From: Symbiodinium natans
Taxonomy: Eukaryota > Sar > Dinophyceae > Suessiales > Symbiodiniaceae
DNA length: 64,000 bases
Direction of reading: 5' to 3'
NCBI GenBank assembly: GCA_905221605.1
Contig: CAJNDS010000469.1
Coordinates: 633,185-697,184 of the forward strand
Made by a program: the position numbers and the translations under genes. Positions 13,689-24,658 of this stretch are shown piece by piece. Within the stretch, counting starts at the first letter, position 1, and the number at the start of each line of letters is the position of its first letter. The notes under the pieces are model-generated. The model saw nothing but the letters and a program-made list of their open reading frames with translations. It ran no database searches and had not been told where the DNA came from.

Positions 13689-14267
13689 CCCGGAAGCGTA
13701 TGGTCTGGTCGGGTGTGCATGTTGAAACCACATGAAGTACCCCCCCCATACTTTCCCGAAGAGGGACAGGATGCTTCTCCAATTCCGGTAGCTGGTGCCG
13801 TTGGCTTCAGGGTTTAGGGTTGAGGGCTTAAAGGTTTGGGGTTTAGAGATTTTGTGAGCTCCGACCGTTGGTTTTCGGGAGCGCTAGAGTTCCCAGAAGT
13901 CCCCTAAACTCACAAATCGCCAAGCTCGCAAACATCCTAACCTCATATCCCAGAAACCCTAGACCCTGAACCCTGAAAGCCGCAAACACCTTCCCCCAAC
14001 CCCTAAACCCAAATCTCAGAACCCCAAATCTCAGAAAAACAAAACCCTAAACCCTAAACCCTAAGCCCGAAACCCAACACCCTACACCCTAAACCCTAAA
14101 GCCTCACATCAAGGCACCGCGAGCTCCCCCTAAACCCTTCAGATAAACCTTGTAAACCCTAACATTTTAAGCCCCATAGACCCTACAAACCCGAAAAATT
14201 AAGTTGGGATGGTTTAGGGTTTAGGGTTTGGGGTTTAGGGTTTAGGGTTTAGGGTTTGGGGTTCAGG

Positions 14268-14725
14268 GGGATGTTCCCCCGTATACCAACAGTGCTTAAT
14301 AGGGATTCTAGTACCCCCGGCTTCCTGCCGAGAAGCGTCTGGAACAAGCAGACCCGGATCGGGCCTCCTTCCCCCTAACCCAACCCTTCCCCCCATGCCG
14401 CATTTTCTGACGCCACCCCCCCCCCCCCCCCCCGCCCTGTGGGACCCCCCCCAATCCCTTGGAGGAGCTGCAACCCGATGCCCGTGGAGTTGTCGGTGGC
14501 TCCTACAGGGAGTGCCTCAAAACGCCCCCCCCCTACCCCCCCCACCCCCCCCCCCCCCCCCCCCAACCCCCCCCACCCCCCACCCGCTCTGCCCTTCCTC
14601 CCTTTTTTTGCGAAACCCTCTTTCCTCCTTGTCCTGGGGCCGGCCCGGCTGCCGAGGCGGCGCGCGCAAGCGTTTACAATTATGAAGCCCATTTAGGACT
14701 GTTACTATAAGGGGAACCATCCCAA
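14268..14725. mobile_element. TTGGGATGTTCCCC-family ends with an exon-like island between them
   Basis: GGGATGTTCCCCCGTATACCAACAG starts at the left, split here for length: GGGATGTTCCCC then CGTATACCAACAG. The inverse end TACTATAAGGGGAACCATCCC closes it at about 14706-14725. Between them are two poly-C runs and a coding-like island (14436-14515). Either a longer element captured an exon, or two separate elements flank it. Confidence 0.45.
14436..14515 (-). CDS. Exon-like island
   Basis: After a TTTTGAG acceptor the minus strand reads ALPVGATDNSTGIGLQLLQG and continues into a Gly run. It contains a glycosylation sequon (NST). It lies between poly-C tracts and inside the two ends of a mobile-element family. 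The gene is not resolved. Confidence 0.45.
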
Positions 14726-14866
14726 CCTACCCCTTCAACCCCAAAAAACCTACATCCTACGAGCCCTTAAAGCCCTTAGACAAAAGAAACCTAAACCCTA
14801 CAAAGCCCCAAAGCACACACACACACACACACACATGCGGGTAGCTCTTTACATTCGGGTCCCTTT

Positions 14867-15002
14867 TACGGCCCTTGTTTTTCAAGGTGCCGTACTATTT
14901 TGGGGAACTAACAAGGGACCCCGTAATTTAGATGAGGGTCCCGTTTAGGGTCCCCTATACAGCACGGCACCCTTTAAAGCAAAAGGGCCTCGAAAGGGAC
15001 CC
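14867..15002. mobile_element. Inverted-repeat element, GGGTCCCTTTT family
   Basis: Left end GGGTCCCTTTTACGGCCCTT pairs with right end AAGCAAAAGGGCCTCGAAAGGGACCC; the inner arms CAAGGTGCCGT and ACGGCACCCTTT also pair. The element is about 135 bp, can fold into one hairpin and is followed directly by a CCCTAAA array. An (AC)n microsatellite (14815-14835) lies just before it. Confidence 0.65.
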
Positions 15003-15366
15003 TAAACCCTAAACCCTAAACCCTAAACCCTAAACCCTAAACCCTAAACCCTAAACCCTAATTTGGAGAACCACCCACATCCCTTCACCAGCCCAGGTGG
15101 CCGTCGTTGCCATCGTTCGTCAGCGCTTCTGAGTTCCTGCGACTATATATGGGTTTAGGGTTTGGGGTTTAGGGTTCAAGGTTTAGGGCTTAGGGTTTAG
15201 GGTTTAGAGTTTAGGGTTTGGGGTTTAGGGGTGAAGGGTTTCGGGTTCAAGGTTTAGGGGTTTAGGGGTCTTGAGATTGGGGAGGGGGGGATTAGGGTTT
15301 GGGGGGCTTTGGGGGCTTAGGTGCTTGCCCTTCTTGGGAGGTTTGGTCGGGGATGTTCCACATCAT

Positions 15367-15513
15367 TCACCGCCTCACTCCTAGGAAATGTCTATGGGAC
15401 AAGAACAGATTTTGGGGCTTAGGAGGGAAGAGCTTTGGCTTCGGGCGGCCCTCGCAGTCGAGCGTCGACGCCCGCACGACAGGCACGGTCTTGTTCACGA
15501 GATCAACTTCATC
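15367..15513 (-). CDS. Probable terminal exon
   Basis: After a GCGAG acceptor the minus strand reads DEVDLVNKTVPVVRASTLDC and stays open for 48 codons to TGA at 15367-15369. Strong coding character, with a sequon (NKT). The island at 15644-15731 is the likely preceding exon; the 130-bp gap contains CCCTCAACCC-type repeats. Family unknown. Confidence 0.5.
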   Translation of the reverse strand, partial: DEVDLVNKTVPVVRASTLDCEGRPKPKLFPPKPQNLFLSHRHFLGVRR

Positions 15514-15643
15514 CTCGCATCGGGGTGAGGTGGGGGTTTACGATATTAGGGTACCTTATTTGGGGAGGGGTTCGGGGTTGACAGTTGAGGGTTTCGGGGT
15601 TGAGGGTTGGAGGGTTGAAGGCTTTGTTGAGAGCAGGCCCTGA

Positions 15644-15731
15644 GATCTGCATAGGGGATCGGGATCAGAGATTTCGGATTCCCAGTCCAAGTAGATCTCG
15701 ATGACGCCGTCCACGCCGTTGTTGTACGCGC
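15644..15731 (-). CDS. Exon-like island
   Basis: After a pyrimidine-rich tract and GTCGAG acceptor the minus strand reads AYNNGVDGVIEIYLDWESEI followed by SDPDPLCRSQ. It is among the most clearly coding islands in the region, acidic and with normal codon use. The donor is not obvious (possibly non-GT). Confidence 0.6.
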
Positions 15732-16081
15732 CTCGACGAGGGGGGCTTGGAGGGTTCAAGGATGGAGGGGTTGAAGGCTTGTGCAAAGCCTCCTATGCTT
15801 TTAGGGTCAAGCATTGCAGATAAACGCTAAACGCTAAACGCAAAACGCTAAACCCTAAACCCTAAACCCTAAACCCTAAAACCTAAACCCCAACCCTAAA
15901 CCCTAAACCCTAAACCTTAAACCCTAAACCCTAAACCCTAAACCCCAAACCCTAAACCCCAAACCCTAAACCCTAAACCCTAAAACCTAAACCCTCACCC
16001 GAATCACCCAAGTTGGGCGGGGCTTCGCCTGATGTCCGCTGCAGTTCAAGGTTCAGGGCTTGCAGGGATTTCTACTATTCG

Positions 16082-16167
16082 CTTAAGAACCCCCAAAAAA
16101 TGAAGAATAATAATACCCATGTTACCCTTATAAGGAAGAATGTTATATTTTTAGGGGGGTTCTTAAG
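16082..16167. mobile_element. Inverted-repeat element, CTTAAGAACCCCC family
   Basis: CTTAAGAACCCCC at the left and GGGGGGTTCTTAAG at the right form perfect 13-bp ends of an 86-bp A+T-rich element that can fold back on itself. It looks like another introner or MITE family, seen once in this window. Confidence 0.6.
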
Positions 16168-16479
16168 GAATTGGATTTTAGGAGTCTCGGGGTTCGGGTT
16201 CACCGTTTAGGGTTTACGGTATGGGGGTTTGGGGATGTACGGGAATGAGCTGATAGGGCCCGGAAAGAACCAGGCAAAGCCGCTCACCCTAAACCCTAAA
16301 CCCTAAACCCTAAACCCTAAACCCGAACCCCAAATAAACCCGAAGGGGCACTGCAAGGCCCCCAAAACCCTGAACCCTAAAACCCGAACCCGAAGAGCAG
16401 GTCAAGGCACCCAAAACCCTGAACCCTAAAACCCCCAATTTCAGGTTCAAATTTCAGGGTTAGGGTTCCCCCAAACCGC

Positions 16480-16690
16480 CTACGTCCATTAACGGAAAGT
16501 CACACCTGGAGCCAAAGTGTTTACAGAAGCAAGAGTCAGGAAGATACCTGCATTCATGTTTTTGTGAACCCGCCACCCAGGCGAAATGCAAAACACGCCT
16601 GTCATTCGCGTGTGTTTTTACGAGCCCAAAAATAAGCACGTCACCGGAAGCCAGCTGCTTCTTTTTCACAAAATGAGGGTACGGCAAGGA
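16480..16690 (-). CDS. Possible exon, Cys/His-rich
   Basis: A minus-strand frame open for about 80 codons with KKKQLASGDVLIFGLVKTHA and, later, ECRYLPDSCFCKHFGSRCDF. Four Cys cluster near the end. There are no telomeric motifs within it. It may be an exon of the same gene set; splice sites are not clear. Confidence 0.4.
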
Positions 16691-16811
16691 CGGTGGCGGG
16701 CTAAACATCCCGAAGCCCTAGCTCCCTGAAACCCCGGTGAAACTTGAGGGTTTAGGGCTTGAAGCCCCCAAAAGCCGGAACCTTTAGAACCTAAACCCCC
16801 CCCCCCAAAGA

Positions 16812-16898
16812 AATTGTGGGTTGGGCGCAGTAGATGAAGCCGTCGAAATCCCAGACGGCCCCTGCCGAGCCGGACGGGCTCAGCCCGGTCATCCTCAT
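16812..16898 (-). CDS. Exon-like island
   Basis: After a CCCAGAG acceptor the minus strand reads MRMTGLSPSGSAGAVWDFDG then FIYCAQPTI. The DFDGFIY pattern recalls beta-propeller strands (inference). It resembles the GFDGFDFG end of the island at 24309-24366. Confidence 0.5.
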
Positions 16899-17065
16899 CT
16901 CTGGGTTTTAGGTTTTAGGGTCTGGGGTTTAGGGTGTAAGGGTTTAAGGGTTTAAGGGTTGAAGGGTTTAAGGGCTTAAGAGTGTAAGGGCTTAGGGCTT
17001 TGCGGGATCCGGGATCTCAAAGTTTTGGAGAACCGTTGTGGGGGGTTGGGGTTTTCATTTTGGGG

Positions 17066-17133
17066 GGTCGAACCATGCCCAGCATCGTCAGCGAATAAAA
17101 GGAGGCCGGCTCGTCGAGCGACTGCAGCAAGAC
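17066..17133 (-). CDS. Exon-like island
   Basis: After a GGAGAAAG acceptor the minus strand reads VLLQSLDEPASFYSLTMLGM and VR. It is flanked on the right by a CCCTAAA array (17164-17222) that would be the end of the preceding intron. The gene is not resolved. Confidence 0.5.
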
Positions 17134-18081
17134 CTTTCTCCGCGCTTGCTTGCTTTATGGCTCGAAGCCCTAAACCCTAAACCCTAAACCCTAAACCCTA
17201 AACCCTAAACCCTAAACCCTAAGGGGGTTCCCTTCCGAGTGAGCCGCCACTGCAGTCGATTTAGAGTCTCATGGTTCCCTGAGAAGAATTTACGCCGTAA
17301 ACCCCAAGCCCTAAACCCCAAACCCTAACCCCAAACGGTATACATGAATGCTTTGTCCGAGAGGGCCTTGCAACAACAACTCCACTGAACCCTTGAACCT
17401 GTTGCTGGGCCCCTGACTCCCATACCCTCCACCCCAAGCTCGCCGAACAGGCCCCGACTGGCAACCATGATCCTCCAAACCCTATACCCTGAACCCTGAA
17501 CCCTAAACCCTATACCCTGAACCCTGAACCCTGAACCCCAAACCCTAAACCCTAAGCCCTAAACCATCCCAACTTGATTTTTCGGGTTCAACCCTGAACC
17601 CCAAACCCTGAACCCTAGCCTTCGGCTTCAACTCCCGAACTCACAGCCCTAAGCTTAGGTTGAGGGTTGAGGGTTTAAGGCTTACTGTTGAGGATAGATG
17701 AGGCTTGGGACTCTTACGGCTTTGAATTCAATCTCCAAGCTGTAAGCTTTGGGGCTCCTAGGGCTTGGGTTGTTCGGGTTTAGGGTTTCGGTTTTAGGTT
17801 TAGGGATTAGGGTGTAAGGTTTTGGGGCTTTGGGCTGGAAAACTTAAGATGAAGGGTCGGCCTTCTCTGGCTACAGCCTGAGTCCCATGGCCTGCAAACC
17901 CGAACCCCACATGCTGAACCCCTTCAAACCCCAAACCCTAAACCCCAAACCCTAAACCCCAAACCCTAAACCCCAAACCCTAAACCCCAAACCCAAAACC
18001 CAAATGCGTCACCCTCTAAACCCTAAACCCCAAACCCCAAACCCTAAACCCAAACTCTAACACCAGAAGAGTGTTTCGGGG

Positions 18082-18160
18082 CTGAGCGACTGTGGCCGCA
18101 TTGCAGGAGACCAGCCAGTCCTGCTCGGTGCTGTCGTCCAGGTTCATCCTGGCGCCACAG
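18082..18160 (-). CDS. Exon-like island
   Basis: After a TCTCTAG acceptor the minus-strand frame reads CGARMNLDDSTEQDWLVSCN and AATVAQ. It has clear coding character and two Cys. CCCTAAA tracts lie on both sides. Confidence 0.5.
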
Positions 18161-18440
18161 CTAGAGACCGTGAATCCTCACAACCCGAAGCCCTAAACCT
18201 TAGAAACCCTAAACCCTAAACCCTAAACCCTAAACCCTAAAAGCTAAGCCCGAAGCCTTAAAAGCTTGAACTCGGAACCTTAGACCTTAAACCCCTCAAT
18301 CCGGAAAATCCGAACAGAGACCTAACCCCGCCAACACCCCCCGGAACCCTAAATCCCCTAAACACCTTCTGGCCTGACACATCTTGGTCCTTACCCATGT
18401 CAAGCCTTGGGGGTTTAGGGTTTAGGGTTTAGGGTTTAGG

Positions 18441-18602
18441 GTTTAGGGTCTTTAGGGTCTTTAGGGTCTTTAGGGTCTTTAGGGTCTTTAGGGTCTTTAG
18501 GGTCTTTAGGGTCTTTAGGGTCTTTAGGGTCTTTAGGGTCTTTAGGGTCTTTAGGGTCTTTAGGGTCTTTAGGGTCTTTAGGGTCTTTAGGGTCTTTAGG
18601 GG
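18441..18602 (+). repeat. TCTTTAGGG 9-mer array
   Basis: About 18 perfect copies of the 9-mer TCTTTAGGG, following four canonical TTTAGGG units. A two-base extension of the telomere unit has been amplified uniformly. Its minus-strand translation (KTLKTL) is spurious. Confidence 0.95.
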
Positions 18603-18643
18603 TTCACAGTTATTCGGGATCCAGGCTTGTGACTTGGGAGTAC

Positions 18644-18722
18644 CAATGTTCATCGGGGGCTTCACCCCATTCTTGTACAGAAGACTCTGGGCACCGCGCT
18701 GCAGATTTGTGCGAAAAGGCGC
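18644..18722 (-). CDS. Exon-like island with clear splice sites
   Basis: Acceptor CCTGTAG (18723-18729) and donor GTACTC (18638-18643) bound 79 nt reading AFSHKSAARCPESSVQEWGE and APDEH. The length matches two partial codons plus 25 whole codons. A TTGGGATGTTCCCC-family element (18781-18879) sits in the upstream intron and the TCTTTAGGG array in the downstream one. Confidence 0.6.
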
Positions 18723-18780
18723 CTACAGGTATTCAGGCAGACGGGCCCGCCTTGTCGGGATTGTGGTTGAGGGCTTAGGG

Positions 18781-18879
18781 TTGGGATGTTCCCCTTATAC
18801 TAACAGTCCTTCATCGGGATGATAATAGGGGGTACTATAATCCCCATTAAGGACTGCTTGTATAAGGGGGACATCCCAA
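18781..18879. mobile_element. TTGGGATGTTCCCC-family inverted-repeat element
   Basis: TTGGGATGTTCCCCTTATAC at the left and GTATAAGGGGGACATCCCAA at the right, 99 bp in total. The inner arms (AACAGTCCTTCATCGGGAT and its inverse) also pair, so nearly the whole element can form a hairpin. Confidence 0.75.
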
Positions 18880-19283
18880 GCTTGGGGTTTAAAGTCTCGG
18901 CTTGCGGCTTGCATAACTCCGACGCGAAATGCCGATGATCATTGGCGCGCGATGTTTGCCCCCTGGGAAGAAACAGGCTTGCGAGACTGCGAATGGGACC
19001 GGCTCACAGACATTGCTGGCCCCAAGTCCATGAACCCCAAGGCTAAAACCCCAACAGCCACCCTGATCTCCAAACCCTGAACGCTAACCCCCCCCAAAAA
19101 AAAAGAAATGAAAAACTACAACAAAAAACACATCTCCACTCGGAAACCACAAAAACCTAAACCCAAAACCCTGACAATGATCCTAAGTCCTTAGCCCCCC
19201 CCCCCCCCCTTCTCCAACCCCCAGATTCCCCAAACCCTAAACCCCAAACCCTAAACCCTAAACCCCAAAGGGGGTGGGGGGGG

Positions 19284-19369
19284 GGGAGGTGGAGGGGTGG
19301 TCCTCCGCACAGCGAGGTCCGAGCCATCCCGCAGCGCGCTGTTCCTGGTGACGTTGGTGGCAAGGAAGC
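19284..19369 (-). CDS. Exon-like island
   Basis: After a GGCCGAG acceptor the minus strand reads FLATNVTRNSALRDGSDLAV then RRTTPP. It has a sequon (NVT). A CCCTAAA tract (19229-19268) lies to the left and a TTTAGGG tract (19395-19520) to the right. Confidence 0.55.
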
Positions 19370-19643
19370 CTCGGCCGGGTTTGTCTCGGGTTTGGAGGTT
19401 TAAGGTTTAGGTTTAGGGTTTAGGGGTTTAGGGTTTAGGGCTTAGGGTTTAGGGTTTAGGGTTTAGGTTTTAGGGTTTAGGGTTTAGGGTTTAGGGTTTA
19501 GGGTTTAGGGTTTAGCGGTGTAGCGGTTTAGCGGTTTCGGATTTAGGGTTTTGGGGTTTCGGGTTTAGGGTTAGAGCTTAAAATTTTGGTGCAGGAGCTC
19601 AACTCACGTTGTTGTCTTGTAAGATACAACCAGATTCAAGGGG

Positions 19644-19762
19644 GGTTGAGGGGTTGAGGGGTTGAGGGGTTGAGGGGTTGAGGGGTTGAGGGGTTGAGGG
19701 GTTGAGGGGTTGAGGGGTTGAGGGGTTGAGGGGAGGGGTTGAGGGGTTGAGGGGTTGAGCGG
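19644..19762 (+). repeat. GGGGTTGA 8-mer array
   Basis: About 14 copies of GGGGTTGA with one short unit near 19730. It is another homogenised variant, related to the GGGTTGA array at 5880-6092. Confidence 0.9.
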
Positions 19763-20374
19763 TGGGGGTCTTGGGCCTGGGGCTTAAACCCTAATTATAC
19801 CTCAAGCCCCTAAGCCCTAACCCGAAAGCCTAAGCTCCGAACCCCCTCCCCTCCCTGTGGTTCACCCGACCACCCTAGTAAGGCTTCCCAGCTTCACCAA
19901 GGGGCCCGACCAAGGGGGCCTGATCGAACTAAGGTTGAGGGCCAACGGAGATGAACTTATTTTGGTGCCAGCGGCGCTGGCGGACCCTAAATGGTTCACA
20001 GCGTGGAACCCCCCGCAGGAGCTTTACAAGTTATGGCCTCTAAGCCCTTAACCCTAAATCCCAACCCTAAACCCTGAACCCTAAACCCTAAACCATGAAC
20101 CCTAAGCCCTTAACCCTAAACCCTAAGCCCCAAACCCCGAAATTTCGGGCTGACAGCTTCGTAGGCTTCATTGACCTGCGGCGTTGGGGGCTTGTGGCCT
20201 TTCGGAGCTTTAAGCCCTCAGCGCCTTAGGGTCCAAAGATGGGGAACCTTAAACAGCAACGAACAGCCCCAGCTTTCCGTCTTTGGCTTCCGACTAAACC
20301 CTAAACCCTAAACCCTCAACCCTAAACCCTAAACCCTAAGGACCCAGGATTCCCAATTTGCAGGCGCACCTTTT

Positions 20375-20971
20375 TCAATGGTAGCCCTCGTACATCTGCT
20401 CCCAGGTACACACGTTGGAATCTCTGCTTTGGGTCCAGCTGGGGTGCTCCCCATCGCCCATTCTCCACCAGAAGGCGCAAGCCTCTGCTTTGCACCAGTA
20501 TGGCTCGACCGCTGGGCTGGGGATAGCTAAGTTGCCACTTCCCGCACAGTGCATCACAGGCACCTCGCCAAAATAGGGTGGCAGGAAGCAACTGCTGCTC
20601 TTCCCGGAGTCCGCTCCAGTGTTGGACCAAGGGAAGCCCGAAGCAGACGCCAAGCTCTGCCTGTCAACCTGGCCAGCAGGAAGCGGGGCATGCTGGGGCT
20701 GCATATTCGCCGGAGAAGATGTCTTGCCGTGCTTCTTTTCATCTAGAAGCCTGGATCGCCAGACGGCTCGTTTCCGCCGCCTCTCCTTCCATGTGTCCCT
20801 CTCCTCCGGCAGCACCACTGGCCGAGGAGAAGTGGGCACCTGCTCCGCTTCTGCATCGTCGCTGTCGATCTGCACCAAGGCCGGGACACCGCTGCCTTGC
20901 CTGACGATCAACTGCCCGGCGGTTGTCGGTACCTCCACGCTCATCGGCAGCATGCCCATGCCATCTTGCAT
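20375..20971 (-). CDS. Unidentified ORF or large exon with basic segment
   Basis: From an ATG at 20969-20971 the minus strand is open for 198 codons to TGA at 20375. A possible acceptor GTTCTAG lies 6 nt upstream, and the frame stays open to about 21115, so this may be the last exon of a longer gene. The peptide begins MQDGMGMLPMSVEVPTTAGQ, has a basic stretch (WKERRRKRAVWRSRL at about residues 60-74), and ends with several Trp and Cys (AFWWRMGDGEHPSW). No family is recognised. It contains no telomeric repeats and is the longest coding-like stretch between proB and 30 kb. Confidence 0.5.
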   Translation of the reverse strand: MQDGMGMLPMSVEVPTTAGQLIVRQGSGVPALVQIDSDDAEAEQVPTSPRPVVLPEERDTWKERRRKRAVWRSRLLDEKKHGKTSSPANMQPQHAPLPAGQVDRQSLASASGFPWSNTGADSGKSSSCFLPPYFGEVPVMHCAGSGNLAIPSPAVEPYWCKAEACAFWWRMGDGEHPSWTQSRDSNVCTWEQMYEGYH

Positions 20972-21772
20972 GATGCCTAGAACACTGTACGATATGTGGA
21001 TGGAAAGCAAACATGTGCAATAATATGAGGGTGACACATTGGCTGCTGCTGCCGAAGTCGGCTTGAGATGGCATGTTTCCGCTGTCCGACACATACATCC
21101 AGGGCCTTCCTGCAAGTCTGGCTCATTTTGGTTGCGTAGCTCCTTCAGAAGGCCATGTTAAGCCGATTCCCCTTGGCAAACTTGCTGCTAGGAACGCAAG
21201 CATAGCAGATGACAACATTGCGCAAGTGGCTCCCAAGGCGGGGTGAGTGTTCGAACCTAAGGCTTGGGAAAGCAGGGTTGTGGGGGTCTGCTGCAATCCG
21301 CCGACCTGCCAAGCCCTAAACCCTAAACCCTAAACCCGAAACCCTAAACCCTAAACCCTAAACAAACCCTATAAACCCTAAACCCTAAAACCCTAAACCC
21401 TTGCCACTTTTTTTGCATTTCGGGGTGCCTAAAGATTGCACAAAGCCTCTCAACCTAAGCAGCACCTTCACACCCACCATCTCCACAAGGGCATTGCCCA
21501 AAATAGGATGCTCCGAATACAGCCCCAACATCCTTACTGTAGGAACGCCCAAAAGGGTACCCCGGGTTTAGGGTTTAGGGTTTAGGGTTTAGGGTTTAGG
21601 GTTTAGGGTTTAGGGTTTAGGGTTTAGGGTTTAGGGTTTAGGGTTGAGCCCCTACTATAGCGGCCTTAATAATTTTAACAGGGTTTTGGGGGGGGTGGGT
21701 TATTGTAGTATAATTACAAAGGGACCCTCAGATGGGGATACGATTAGTAACTATTCTGACCCTTCTATTCGC

Positions 21773-21841
21773 TGAAGCCGAAGGGGCCGAGATTCACGGT
21801 TGCCTCCGACCGGTTCGTGTAGCCCGTCAGTGTGGACACGC
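21773..21841 (-). CDS. Exon-like island (TGYT module)
   Basis: After a TGCTCAG acceptor the minus strand reads VSTLTGYTNRSEATVNLGPF. It resembles the island at 6851-6911 (TEFTGYTTQPDIDL). Sequon NRS present. Confidence 0.5.
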
Positions 21842-22299
21842 CTGAGCATAGGATGTTGGTCGAGGATGTAAACCTTAAACCCGAAACCCTAAACCCTAAC
21901 ACCCTAAACCCTAAACCCTAAACCCTAAACCCTGAACCCTACTTGAGCTCTAGGAACTCCAAACAGCCCTGCAAGCCCCTAAACACCCGGAACGCCTTTC
22001 TTCAACCCGACAAGCCCTAAACCCTAAACTCTACACCCCAAGCCCTAAAAGCCCTAAATGCCCTACACCCTACAAGCTCCAGTACAAATAACCCCTCAAG
22101 AAGGGCCCTTGCTGGATGTCATTTTACATTCTTATCTGATCACATTCCCACTAGGGAATACTTAAAAAAGGATCCTTGTTAAGTTTAGGATTTCGGGCTG
22201 AGGGTAGGGAACCCCCGAAGCCCAAGCCCTAAACCCCAAACCCTAAACCCTAAAACCCTAAACCCTAAACCCTAACAAGGAAGCAGAACAAGGGCCCAC

Positions 22300-22368
22300 C
22301 TTGCGTGTAGACGTCGGCCTCTGAAAGGCCGACCAGGGCGATGAACACAAAGTCTCCTCGGCAGCTGG
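22300..22368 (-). CDS. Exon-like island with splice sites
   Basis: Acceptor CCTCAG (22369-22374) and donor GTGGGC (22294-22299) enclose a frame reading SCRGDFVFIALVGLSEADVY and TQ. CCCTAAA (left) and TTTAGGG (right) tracts flank it directly. Confidence 0.6.
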
Positions 22369-23557
22369 CTGAGGTTTTAGGGTTTAGGGTTTGGGGTTTA
22401 GGGTTTAGGGTTTAGGGTTTAGGGTTGAGGGTTTTAGGGTCTAGGGTCGACCCCCTGACGCCTTGCCTCTAGCGGTGCTTTGCGTCTCTCAATCAGGGGA
22501 CCACTCAAAGGCCTCGGCCCCCAGCTTCCCTCTGCAGACGCTTTTCAAATTCTCAGACCTCACACAAGAAATCCCAAGAAAGCCCCCCTTGCAGGGCCCG
22601 AAAAGAAAATAGTTCGCGTGGGGGGCTCCTGAGGTAAGACAGGGAGCACGGCCCTTAATCTAAAAAAAAGGCGCACTCCCCGCACACTCCCCGCCCGCGC
22701 GCGCGCGCATACACTCATGCACACCCCAAACCCTAAACCCTCAACCCGAAACCGCAACCCCAACACCCCAAATCCCGTAGTTTAGGGTTCAGGGTTGAGG
22801 GGTTTCGGGGTTGAGGGGTTAGGGTTTAGGGTTTAGGGGTTTAGGCCCCAAGACCCTGAAGCCGTCAGCCCAAGAAGCCTGCAACCCCAAGCCACAAAAC
22901 CCTTCTGGAGCTCTTGTCTAAACCCTAAACCCTAAACCCTAAACCCTAAACCCTAAACCCCCTGTAAAACCCTGGAAGCGGCAACCCAACCTACTTAGTC
23001 AAGCGCCAGAAGCTTCGTCAAGCCGCTGAGCTTCTCCAGCGCTGCTTCTCTCAACCCTGTACCGGCAAACTCCCTAAACCCTAAACCCTAAACCCTAAAC
23101 CCTAAACCCTAAACCCTAAACCCTAAACCCTAAACCCTGAACCCCTCAAGCTTAAGCCCTAGACGCCAAAGGCTTCCCCTTAGCCCCCTCCGCCTGCTAA
23201 CCCCAAACCCTAAACCCACAAATTCTTGCTGTTCGAAGTGTGGTTTGTAAGGCGGAGGACTCAGGGTTCCTAAGCTTGTCTAAGGGCGTTGGGCTTAGGA
23301 CGAGTAGCAGGGAAGTAAGCCACAAGGCCGAAACCCTACAAATTCCAGACCGTGAGCCCTACGCACCCCCGACTCCCGACTCTGTAAACCCCAAACCCTT
23401 AAATCCGGAGTCCCAAAAGCTGAAGCCCCAAACCCTCAAACCCTTGCCACTTCAGGTGTAGGGTCAAGGGTTTAGGGGTGGAGCCCCAAAATCCTCAAAT
23501 CCTGAAGACTTCGACTTAAACCTGAAACCGGTAAGCCCTAAACCCTAAACCCTAAAC

Positions 23558-23655
23558 CCGGTAGGCCCGGAATTTCGGCAAGCCGCGCGTGTTGTCATTG
23601 AACCCCGCGGAGACTGAGTCGAACAGGGTGCCCAAGAAGCAGATCTGGCCGGCAC
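23558..23655 (-). CDS. Exon with telomere-motif donor
   Basis: Acceptor TCCCAG (23656-23661); the donor is the first telomeric unit itself, GTTTAGGG (23550-23557). The frame reads GAGQICFLGTLFDSVSAGFN and continues DNTRGLPKF. This is a clean example of an intron that begins with the telomere motif. Confidence 0.6.
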
Positions 23656-23715
23656 CTGGGACTAGGGTTTAGGGTTTAGGGTTTAGAGTTTAGGGTATAG
23701 GGCCTTGGTGGTTGG

Positions 23716-24180
23716 GTGGTGCCTCTACATGTTGCAAAGATGAAGCCTGCCTTCAAATTGCCTAATGGTGAGATGTCGAATGTGTGTCACACAATGTGGG
23801 TGCACGAAAGTGAGATGCCGTGTCTGAAACTTCAGAGAAAGCCATTGTACCAGCAATTACCGGCTCTACGTCAAATGATTGTCCATGTCGGCTATTTCAT
23901 ACCTCTCCAGTTTCCGCTGACAGTTGCACAACCTTTTCTGCAGTTTGGAGTACGTACACAGATGACGATGTTTAGCGTTCGCCCCTCTGATATCTTAAGT
24001 CTTTCGCAGACTTCTTGCAGCATGATTTTCAGTGGCTGAGTTTGTACAGTATGTTGAACCGTCCCTTTCACCCTAAAGTGCCTATGCCAGGCGAGCCATG
24101 TTTGTAGCATCCCAAATTCGTAATTCCTCCCTTGTAAATCCCCAAGTTGATGCTTCAGGATCCTCCGCAAGACCGTTCGC
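23716..24180. other. Unique A+T-richer stretch, coding status unclear
   Basis: About 460 bp without telomeric motif and with open frames on both strands, 107 codons plus and 96 codons minus. The minus frame ends beside a GTATGA that could be a donor, which would suit the strand of its neighbours. Neither frame is recognisable. It is bounded at 24181 by a sharp CCCTAAA array. Confidence 0.35.
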
Positions 24181-24308
24181 AAAACCCTAAACCCTAAACC
24201 CTAAACCCTAAACCCTAAACCCTAAACCCTAAACCCTAAACCCTAAACCCTAAACCCTAAACCCTAAACCCTAAACCCTAAACCCTAGCCCTAAAACCCC
24301 AAACCCCA

Positions 24309-24366
24309 AAATCAAAGCCATCGAATCCCTTGGCGATGCCGGGACGCTGCCATCCCCAGGGCAGGT
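24309..24366 (-). CDS. Exon-like island
   Basis: Minus-strand frame reading LPWGWQRPGIAKGFDGFDFG. It has a CCCTAAA array to the left and a TTTAGGG array to the right. The acceptor is not obvious. Confidence 0.45.
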
Positions 24367-24658
24367 CAGTCGAGTCAAGTAACCTCGGGGTTGTCGAAAA
24401 TTAGGGGAACCTTATTGAGGTTTAGGGTTTAGGGTTTAGGGTTTAGGGTTCAGGGTTTAGGGTTTAGGGTTCGGGCTTCCGGGGTTTCTAGACCTGCTTT
24501 AGGGCTCAATATTTCTGGGGCTGAAGGGCCCTTGAACCCCCCAAACCCCCCAGCCCCACTGTGAAAGCCCCCGGCAACTTAACTTCAAGCCTTTTTGGGG
24601 GTGGATTTGGCAGGTTGCGCCCTCAAAGGGTTTAGAGTTTAGGGTTTAGGATGTGAGG

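Noticed and set aside
18429-18665. Lys-Thr-Leu repeat protein on the minus strand
   Set aside because: Translation of the perfect TCTTTAGGG array.
20555-20585. CCTATTTTGGCGAGG as a spliced-leader relict
   Set aside because: It lies inside the open frame of 20375-20971 and lacks the CTCAAG end.
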